Source: Opitutia bacterium (GTDB lineage: Bacteria; Verrucomicrobiota; Verrucomicrobiia; Opitutales; Opitutaceae). From it: a DNA stretch of 47,254 nucleotides. The notes under the pieces were generated by a model that searched no databases, was not told where the DNA came from, and saw nothing but the letters and a program-made list of their open reading frames with translations. The DNA lies in assembly GCA_003142615.1 (NCBI GenBank), contig PLMW01000059.1:2257-49510 (forward strand), in the 5' to 3' direction. This document shows positions 41,673 through 47,254 of this stretch, in pieces (the stretch's first letter is position 1; every line of letters starts with the position of its first letter). A program made the translations under genes and the position numbers.

Positions 41673-42476
41673 ATGCATGCTCATAGCAGAAAACCCAGCC
41701 GGTCCTGGCTCATTTTTGTGAGTCTGGCGGCCTGGGGACTCTTCCTGGTCTCCTGCGTCACCGTCGAGCGCTCCGTCGTCGCGCCACCGCAGATCGCTGG
41801 TGCCACTTACGTCGGCACAAAACAATGCGCGCAATGCCACGAAGAAACATCCGTACATTTTGCCTCCTCCTCCCACGCCCGCCTGGCGCTGAAGGATGAC
41901 AAGGGTCGCGATATCGGTTGTGAAGCCTGCCACGGTCCGGGCAGCCTGCACGTCAAGGCGGGTGGCGGCGCCGGCACGATTATCAACCCGAAGAAGTCGC
42001 CTGAAACATGTTTTCAGTGCCACCTCGACAAGCGCGGCCAGTTCAGCCTGCCGCACAGCCACCCGGTGCTCGCCGGCCAGGTGAGCTGCAGTGATTGCCA
42101 TGATCCGCACAAAGGTGACGCCATCCAGGGCGGCGGCGCCGCCCTGGCGGCTTCGACCGAGACCTGCCTCAAGTGCCATACCCAGCAGGCGGGCCCGTAC
42201 ACGTACTCGCACGGGGCGATTCGCGAGGAAGGCTGCACCGCCTGCCACAACCCGCACGGCACGGTCAACGACAAGATGCTCGTGGCGCGCGACGCCAACC
42301 TGTGCCTCCGGTGCCACCTCGCAACGCTCACGGCCGGGTTCAATATCGGCGGCTACAAGAGCGGCGGTGCCCATGCCAACGCTGTCGGCTCCCGGCTGTC
42401 GGAAGGCACCTGCTGGTCGGCGGGCTGCCACGAGGATGTCCACGGTTCCAATGTGAACGCTTCATTGCGCCCCTAA
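41673..42476 (+). CDS. Octaheme c-type cytochrome lipoprotein (MtrA/DmsE/OmaB-like)
   Basis: A 267-residue lipoprotein. The membrane helix WLIFVSLAAWGLFLVSC ends in a lipobox at Cys28. Seven CxxCH haem motifs lie at residues 52, 83, 113, 139, 165, 188 and 211. An eighth at 247-253 is CWSAGCH, a CX4CH spacing. The stretch YVGTKQCAQCHEE ... IGCEACHGPG ... QFSLPHSHPV matches DmsE/MtrA-type periplasmic cytochromes. Those have ten haems, whereas the Geobacter OmaB proteins have eight. ATG 41673 gives the signal peptide. It is followed after 21 bases by an outer-membrane barrel gene, so it should sit inside that barrel and carry electrons across the outer membrane. Confidence 0.92.
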   Translation: MHAHSRKPSRSWLIFVSLAAWGLFLVSCVTVERSVVAPPQIAGATYVGTKQCAQCHEETSVHFASSSHARLALKDDKGRDIGCEACHGPGSLHVKAGGGAGTIINPKKSPETCFQCHLDKRGQFSLPHSHPVLAGQVSCSDCHDPHKGDAIQGGGAALAASTETCLKCHTQQAGPYTYSHGAIREEGCTACHNPHGTVNDKMLVARDANLCLRCHLATLTAGFNIGGYKSGGAHANAVGSRLSEGTCWSAGCHEDVHGSNVNASLRP

Positions 42477-42497
42477 CCCATCTAGCAATCCACCATC

Positions 42498-44708
42498 ATG
42501 GACACGAAACTTTCCTTCCTGCGGCGCAGTGCCGGCTTGATCTGTGCTGGCGCAGCCCTCGCCCTCCCTAGCCTCAGGACTTCAGCCGCCGACACCCCGG
42601 CGCAGGTCGATGCATTCCCGGTCCTTGACAACTACATCAAGGTTTCGGGCCGGGCGCCCTTCATCTCCGGCGACAGCACCGCATTCGCCACCCGCACGGG
42701 TTCGCCCACGACGGGCTCCGGTGGCATCGTGGATATGTCCTACACCGAGGACATCTCCAAGGACAGCACGTTGACCATCAATGGCCACGCGCTCGGCGGA
42801 TCGGACGACTATCTCGCGAACTTCAAGCTGACCGCGAACGATGTCGGATCTGTCGAGGCGGGCTACAAGACCTTCCGCACCTTTTACGACGGAGTCGGCG
42901 GATTTTTCCCGCTGAGCGACTCATTCCAGACGCTCAGCCACGAGCAACTGCACGTGGATCGCGGCTCGTTTTGGATCAACGCGACGCTGGCCAAGCCGGA
43001 TCGCCCGGTCTTCAACCTGAGCTTCCACGCCGACACGCGGACCGGTCAAAAGGACTCCACCGAGTGGGGGGCGATCATCAATCCGAACGCGGTGATCGTG
43101 AACGGTGCGCTGGTCGGCACGGCGCTGCCCGCTAACACGCCCTTCATCGCTCCCAATGTCCTGAACCTGGCCGAACACCATCAGGTCCTTGATGCCAGCA
43201 TGGTCGCAACGGCCGGCAAGGTCACGGAAACGCTCAAGGCGAGCCTCGACTGGGTGAACAACAACGACTGGCGCAGTTACGTCAAATACCCGGGTTCGAC
43301 CGTGACCGCCAATCCGTCAGTCACTGTCATCGACGACCAGCAGTTGACCAAGTCGAACACCTTCCGGCTCCTTAACCAAACCGACATAAAATTCAATGAC
43401 CACATCGCCTTGAATGTCGGCCTCACCTATTCCCACCAAACGACCACCAACGGCGGTCAATGGTCCAATCCCTCTTATAGCACGACCTTGAAACAGGTCT
43501 ACGCCGCCATGTACGCCGCCAACATCTACGGCGGCGCCAAGGTCGATGCATACGTCGGCAACATCTTCCTGAATCTCACGCCCAACAAGAACTGGCTGAT
43601 TGACCTGGGCTTTCGCGACGAATTCAACGTCATTTCAAGCAGCGGCGGCTTCCAGGTGATCAGTCTGGCAACCGGAGCCACCAGCCTGGCCAGCACCAAT
43701 TTCACCGTTGCCAACAATGTGACCCAGTCGCACCTCACCGACCATATCGCCACACCCGAGGTATCGATTCGGTACCTGGGTTTCAACAAGGTCTCGCTCT
43801 ATGCAACGTTTGACGACCGGAGCAGCCGTGGGAACCAGCACTGGATCAATCCTTACGCTGCGTCCACGACCGCCGGCATCACCGGAATCATCACCACGGC
43901 AACCGCTCCGATCGGCTCGGTTTTCTTCCAAGAGGCGAATCAAGACAATGAAGACGCGAAAATCGGCGCCAACTGGAATGCCTCCAACCGGCTGACGGTC
44001 CGGGCCGAGGTTTTCCGGAAGGATCATGAAAACAAATTTATCGGAGCGAATGATATCATCGGCACCGCCAGCTATGGCGCCCTCTATGTGACCGGCTATA
44101 CGTTCACCGGCACGAAACTCAGCGTCATTCTCAAGCCGATGCCCACCCTGTCGTTCAACACCCGTTACCTGGCGCAAGACGGCATGATGTCTGTGACCGG
44201 CAACTCGATCACCGGTGGCTTGGGCAATGAGATCACGTCTGGCAAGATGAACATGCAGACAATCAGCGAGTCGGTCGACTGGACGCCCTCCGGCCAGGTC
44301 TACCTCCATGGCGACATCAACCTGGTTTATAGCAAGCTCCAGACGGCCTATCCGGTTGTAACCGTGGATGCTGCAGGAACCATTCCCTCACCCATTCTGA
44401 AAGCAGACAACAACTACATCACCGGCAGTGCACTGGCGGGCTTCGTCCTGACCAAGCAAGTCGACGGACAGCTCCAGGCAACCTACGCACGCGCGAACAA
44501 CTACAACCCGCAGGTCGCGCTCGGCGGCCAGCCTTACGGGGCCGGCTTTGAGGAAGAAAGCGTCACTGCGGGCCTGAAGTGCAAGTGCACGGAACGCATG
44601 ATTCTCGAAGGCAAAGTGGGGTACTTGCGCAGGACCGACGCGACAACTGGCGGGTTCACCAACTACCACGGCCCGCTCGCTTACATCGCCCTGACCCTCG
44701 CCCTCTGA
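42498..44708 (+). CDS. Outer-membrane beta-barrel of a porin-cytochrome complex (MtrB/OmbB-like)
   Basis: A 736-residue protein with a signal peptide (SAGLICAGAALALPSLRTSA, cleavage near residue 32). After that there are no membrane helices but dozens of alternating hydrophobic strands with acidic-aromatic turns (SLYATFDDRSSRGNQHW, KIGANWNASNRLTVRAEVFR, QLQATYARANNYNPQVAL), ending in YIALTLAL. Length and style fit the MtrB/PioB/OmbB group of cytochrome-housing porins. No N-terminal CxxC motif is visible, unlike proteobacterial MtrB. One Cys pair KCKC occurs near the C terminus. It begins 21 bases after the octaheme gene, so the two form an operon. Confidence 0.88.
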   Translation: MDTKLSFLRRSAGLICAGAALALPSLRTSAADTPAQVDAFPVLDNYIKVSGRAPFISGDSTAFATRTGSPTTGSGGIVDMSYTEDISKDSTLTINGHALGGSDDYLANFKLTANDVGSVEAGYKTFRTFYDGVGGFFPLSDSFQTLSHEQLHVDRGSFWINATLAKPDRPVFNLSFHADTRTGQKDSTEWGAIINPNAVIVNGALVGTALPANTPFIAPNVLNLAEHHQVLDASMVATAGKVTETLKASLDWVNNNDWRSYVKYPGSTVTANPSVTVIDDQQLTKSNTFRLLNQTDIKFNDHIALNVGLTYSHQTTTNGGQWSNPSYSTTLKQVYAAMYAANIYGGAKVDAYVGNIFLNLTPNKNWLIDLGFRDEFNVISSSGGFQVISLATGATSLASTNFTVANNVTQSHLTDHIATPEVSIRYLGFNKVSLYATFDDRSSRGNQHWINPYAASTTAGITGIITTATAPIGSVFFQEANQDNEDAKIGANWNASNRLTVRAEVFRKDHENKFIGANDIIGTASYGALYVTGYTFTGTKLSVILKPMPTLSFNTRYLAQDGMMSVTGNSITGGLGNEITSGKMNMQTISESVDWTPSGQVYLHGDINLVYSKLQTAYPVVTVDAAGTIPSPILKADNNYITGSALAGFVLTKQVDGQLQATYARANNYNPQVALGGQPYGAGFEEESVTAGLKCKCTERMILEGKVGYLRRTDATTGGFTNYHGPLAYIALTLAL

Positions 44709-44937
44709 GGGGCCGGTTCGAGGCGCCGGGAAAACTGGTTACGCACCAGAAGATCCCCGGCCCACGTTTCCGAGTTTGTTGTCTCCACCGCCTTTCCACC
44801 TTCACAAATTACACCGCCCGGCTGGTCCACTTCACGCTCCACTACAAACTGTTTTGACTGGTCCGGTCTCCTCCTTCCCTAATAAAAGATCCTGCCATCC
44901 GCCGCATCCCCCAACCTCCATCTCAAATCCACCTGAC

Positions 44938-45273
44938 ATGAAAAAGCCCCTCGCTCTCGCCCTCCTCGCCGCCTCGCTCGTTGCCGCCACTTCCGTCGGC
45001 TATGCCGCGGCGGCGGCAGATAACTGGGACAACAACTGCGCCAAGTGCCACGGCGCCGACGGCGCCGGCAGCACCAAGATCGGCAAAAAGCTCAAACTGA
45101 AGGATTATACCGATGCTGCAGTGCAGACCAATCTCAAGGACGACGAGATGGTCAAGGCCATCAAGGAAGGCGTCTCCGAAGGCGGCAAAGAGAAGATGAA
45201 GGCTTTCAAGGACGATCTCTCCGATGCCGAGATCAGCGATCTCGTCGCCTACATCCGAAAGATGAAGAAGTGA
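44938..45273 (+). CDS. Monoheme class I cytochrome c, periplasmic
   Basis: A 111-residue protein from ATG 44938 with a signal peptide (LALALLAASLVAATSVGYAA, cleavage near residue 27). The haem motif CAKCHG is at residues 34-38. The distal Met ligand is probably Met87 in KMKAF, within a C-terminal helix (DAEISDLVAYIRKMKK). This is the small soluble c5/c6/c553 type. It could shuttle electrons in the periplasm between the inner-membrane cytochrome and the outer-membrane conduit. A strong terminator follows. A related gene starts at 47160. Confidence 0.92.
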   Translation: MKKPLALALLAASLVAATSVGYAAAAADNWDNNCAKCHGADGAGSTKIGKKLKLKDYTDAAVQTNLKDDEMVKAIKEGVSEGGKEKMKAFKDDLSDAEISDLVAYIRKMKK

Positions 45274-45325
45274 TTCCCGGTTGACGCGCTTCCACGCGAC
45301 CGGCTTACCGTAACACCAAAGCCCG

Positions 45326-45357
45326 CCCGGCCGGTTCTCCGGCCGGGCTGTTTTTTT
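45326..45357 (+). terminator. Rho-independent terminator
   Basis: CCCGGCCGG-TTCT-CCGGCCGGG forms a perfect 9-bp GC stem with a 4-base loop followed by CTGTTTTTTT. It lies 53 bases past the monoheme cytochrome stop and ends that transcript. The NapC/NirT gene starts only 48 bases further and needs its own promoter. Confidence 0.85.
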
Positions 45358-45404
45358 GACGGATTTCCACTCGCATTGCGTCGAAACCTAAATTGACTTT
45401 CGCC

Positions 45405-46901
45405 ATGTTCCCCGCGCCCGCCACCCCGCCCCGGGAGCCACCCTCGCACTTCAAGAACTGGCTGAGCCTGGCCGGTGCGATCATCGCCCTGGGGAGTCTC
45501 TTCGCGTTCGTTTTTCTGGTCGCGATCGACACCTTCGCGCATAACCGCAACCCCTACCTCGGCATCCTGACCTACATCGTCGCCCCCGCCTTTCTTGTTT
45601 TGGGACTGGCGCTGATTATCTCCGGGTGGTGGGTGCAACACCGCCAGGCCGCGCAGCCGCCCGAGGGCGGCGAACCCCGCGCACTGACCATCGATCTCTC
45701 GCGGCCGCGCGACCGCCATTACCTCCTGCTCTTCGGATCGGGCGCGGTGGTATTCCTGCTGATGACGGCCTTCGGCAGCTACCAGACCTACCATTTCACG
45801 GAGTCCGTGGAGTTTTGCGGCGAGACGTGTCACGGCGTCATGAAGCCGGAGTTCACCACCTACCACCATTCGGCCCATGCCCGCGTCTCCTGCGCCGAAT
45901 GCCACATTGGTTCCGGCGCCTCGTGGTATGTGAAATCGAAGATCAGCGGGGCCTATCAGGTTTACGCCACCACCTTCAACAAGTACGAACGTCCCATCAA
46001 GACCCCCATCAAAAACCTGCGCCCGGCGCAGGAGACGTGCGAGCGCTGCCATTGGCCGGAAAAATTCACCGGCAACCTTGACCGGACGTACATGCACTAT
46101 CTTTCCGACAAAAAGAACACGCCTTACACCGTGCGCCTGTCGCTGCGCGTCGGCGGCGGGCAGCCGGGGGAAGGTTTTTTCGGCGGCATTCACTGGCATA
46201 TGAATGTGGCCAACCGGGTGGAATACTACGCCACCGACCCGCAGCGGCAGACGATCCCGTGGATTCGCATAACCTCGGCTGCCAGCGGGGAAGTGCGCAT
46301 TTACCGCACCAAGGACTTTCAGGGTGAACCACCGGCCGGCGCCAGCCGCGTGATGGATTGCATCGATTGCCACAACCGCCCGGCCCACGCCTACCAGACC
46401 GCCAACCAGGCGGTCGAAGTCGACATGGCCCTCGGCAAGATCAGCACCATGCTTCCCTATATCAAGCAGACGGCCGTCCAGGCGCTCACCAAGGATTATG
46501 CGGGCATGGATCAAGCGTTCGAAGGAATCGCCGCGGTCCTGCGGCATAAATACCAGACGGCCGATGAGGTGGCGCCGGCCATCGCCGCCGTGCAGCGCAT
46601 CTACCAGGAGAACTTTTTCCCGGCAATGAAGGCCGACTGGCGGACCTATCCCAACAACATCGGTCACAAGGACTGGCCCGGGTGCTTCCGCTGTCACGAC
46701 GACAAACACCGCACCGTCGATGGCAACGTGGCGGTGCGTTCAAGCGATTGCACCGCCTGCCACACCATTCTCGCCCAAGGCCGCGGCGAAGAGCTTGCCA
46801 GGCTCGCGCCGCAGGGCATGGAGTTCAAGCATCCCGGCGGCGATCTCGATCCCGACCTGCTCTGCAGCGACTGCCATAACGGCGGCCTTCAGGGCAAGTG
46901 A
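45405..46901 (+). CDS. Heptaheme NapC/NirT-type inner-membrane cytochrome (ImcH-like)
   Basis: A 498-residue membrane cytochrome. Three transmembrane helices lie at about residues 18-42, 51-76 and 105-128. The haem region follows: CGETCH at 138 (CX3CH), CAECH at 163, CERCH at 212, then CIDCH, CFRCH, CTACH and CSDCH, seven haems in all. The segment CHGVMKPEFTTYHHSAHARV is the NapC/NirT quinol-site pattern. Seven haems with three helices match Geobacter ImcH, which passes electrons from menaquinol to the periplasm at high potential. ATG 45405 is chosen over the TTG at 45393. It should feed the small cytochrome and the outer-membrane conduit encoded upstream. Confidence 0.93.
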   Translation: MFPAPATPPREPPSHFKNWLSLAGAIIALGSLFAFVFLVAIDTFAHNRNPYLGILTYIVAPAFLVLGLALIISGWWVQHRQAAQPPEGGEPRALTIDLSRPRDRHYLLLFGSGAVVFLLMTAFGSYQTYHFTESVEFCGETCHGVMKPEFTTYHHSAHARVSCAECHIGSGASWYVKSKISGAYQVYATTFNKYERPIKTPIKNLRPAQETCERCHWPEKFTGNLDRTYMHYLSDKKNTPYTVRLSLRVGGGQPGEGFFGGIHWHMNVANRVEYYATDPQRQTIPWIRITSAASGEVRIYRTKDFQGEPPAGASRVMDCIDCHNRPAHAYQTANQAVEVDMALGKISTMLPYIKQTAVQALTKDYAGMDQAFEGIAAVLRHKYQTADEVAPAIAAVQRIYQENFFPAMKADWRTYPNNIGHKDWPGCFRCHDDKHRTVDGNVAVRSSDCTACHTILAQGRGEELARLAPQGMEFKHPGGDLDPDLLCSDCHNGGLQGK

Positions 46902-46999
46902 GCCGGACGCAGTGTCCGGCGGAATCCGCCGCAGCGCCCTTCCATCTTCGGCTGCGTCCTGCCGGTCTCATGGCCTTGGTCCGGCCGTCTCCCGCCTGC

Positions 47000-47056
47000 T
47001 CAAAATATGCGCAGCTCACCGGCCAAATTATGCGGAGCTTAAGCCAAAATAACGGT
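47000..47056 (+). repeat. Tandem CAAAATATGCGGAG-like repeats
   Basis: TCAAAATATGCGCAG (47000-47014), CCAAATTATGCGGAG (47023-47037) and a partial CCAAAATAACGG (47044-47055) are spaced 21-23 bases apart. The same word occurs at 41551. IS21-type elements often carry such repeated ends, but no transposase is present; a regulatory role is the alternative. Confidence 0.45.
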
Positions 47057-47159
47057 AGCCGTTCACCGGGCGGCGGCCGATAATCTCCGCCACACAACCG
47101 GCTGGATCACAGCCAGAGTCACTGGTTCCAATCACCAACCTTTGAAGGAAATCTCGACG

Positions 47160-47254
47160 ATGAAAAAACTCCTGTCAGTTGCAGTCATGTGCGTACTTGG
47201 TTCGGCGATCACCGCTTGGGCGGCCGACGCGAAGTCAAACTGGGAAGACAATTG
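47160..47254 (+). CDS. Start of a second small periplasmic cytochrome c (partial)
   Basis: ATG 47160 has a good ribosome binding site (AAGGAAAT, about seven bases away). It opens a signal peptide MKKLLSVAVMCVLGSAITAW and then AADAKSNWEDN before the window ends. The mature start matches the AADNWDNN of the monoheme cytochrome at 44938, where the haem Cys follows at once, so the haem motif is probably just outside the window. Confidence 0.75.
   Translation, partial: MKKLLSVAVMCVLGSAITAWAADAKSNWEDN

Noticed and set aside
44854-44885. TTGACT ... TAATAA as a promoter for the monoheme cytochrome
   Set aside because: The spacer is 20 bases, too long for a standard sigma-70 promoter; not reported as a feature.
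45249-46709. 486-residue frame antisense to the NapC/NirT gene
   Set aside because: Lies opposite a clear heptaheme cytochrome; composition is a mirror effect.

Overview
The window is GC-rich bacterial DNA. It most resembles a member of the Opitutaceae (Verrucomicrobiota). The pointers are a STN/TonB-dependent receptor controlled by a FecI/FecR pair, many small lineage-type helix-turn-helix genes, a DUF2934 protein and a complete His-Xaa-Ser (Hxs) operon. This assignment is an inference from protein style; there is no rRNA or other marker gene here.

Layout. (1) 1-8.0 kb is accessory DNA: small regulators, small membrane proteins, a zinc metallopeptidase divergent from an overlapping pair of membrane genes, a metallophosphoesterase, and decayed gene copies. 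(2) 8.06-14.85 kb holds a marR-type regulator, a complete tripartite RND efflux operon (adaptor, pump, outer-membrane factor) and a DUF2934 gene. (3) 14.85-17.5 kb is a gene graveyard with the 3' end of another RND pump, a gutted outer-membrane phospholipase A, the 3' end of a chorismate-utilising enzyme and an IS3-type transposase fragment, around one intact LysR gene. (4) 17.6-26.1 kb is a carbohydrate-uptake locus on the minus strand: ECF sigma factor, FecR anti-sigma factor, STN/TonB receptor, a large secreted protein, a xylose isomerase remnant and a GPH-type sugar symporter. (5) 26.2-32.6 kb is a second accessory stretch. It begins with a second copy of the convergent regulator pair seen at 1-1.8 kb, followed by a lipoprotein, a zinc-ribbon membrane protein, a UDG-like protein and an endonuclease-like protein. 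(6) 32.6-37.4 kb is the Hxs operon: Ada-like secreted protein, hxsA, hxsD, a 67-residue extra gene, hxsB, hxsC and a secreted protein whose start overlaps the hxsC stop. (7) 37.7-41.2 kb holds a nuclease-like gene, two truncated gene fragments, an excisionase-like gene and a tyrosine integrase next to tRNA-Ser(CGA), which marks the right edge of an integrated element. (8) 41.6-47.25 kb, beyond the tRNA, is a probable extracellular electron transfer locus: an octaheme lipoprotein cytochrome, an outer-membrane beta-barrel, a monoheme cytochrome, a heptaheme NapC/NirT inner-membrane quinol dehydrogenase resembling ImcH, and the start of another small cytochrome.

Two systems stand out. The cytochrome locus encodes a plausible path from the quinone pool through the inner membrane and periplasm to a porin-cytochrome conduit in the outer membrane. 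The Hxs operon encodes two radical SAM enzymes that should modify the His-Xaa-Ser repeat of HxsA. Its gene-to-gene overlaps tie in two additional small proteins that I cannot assign to the known four-protein set. Family names were assigned by eye from motifs; no searches were run.
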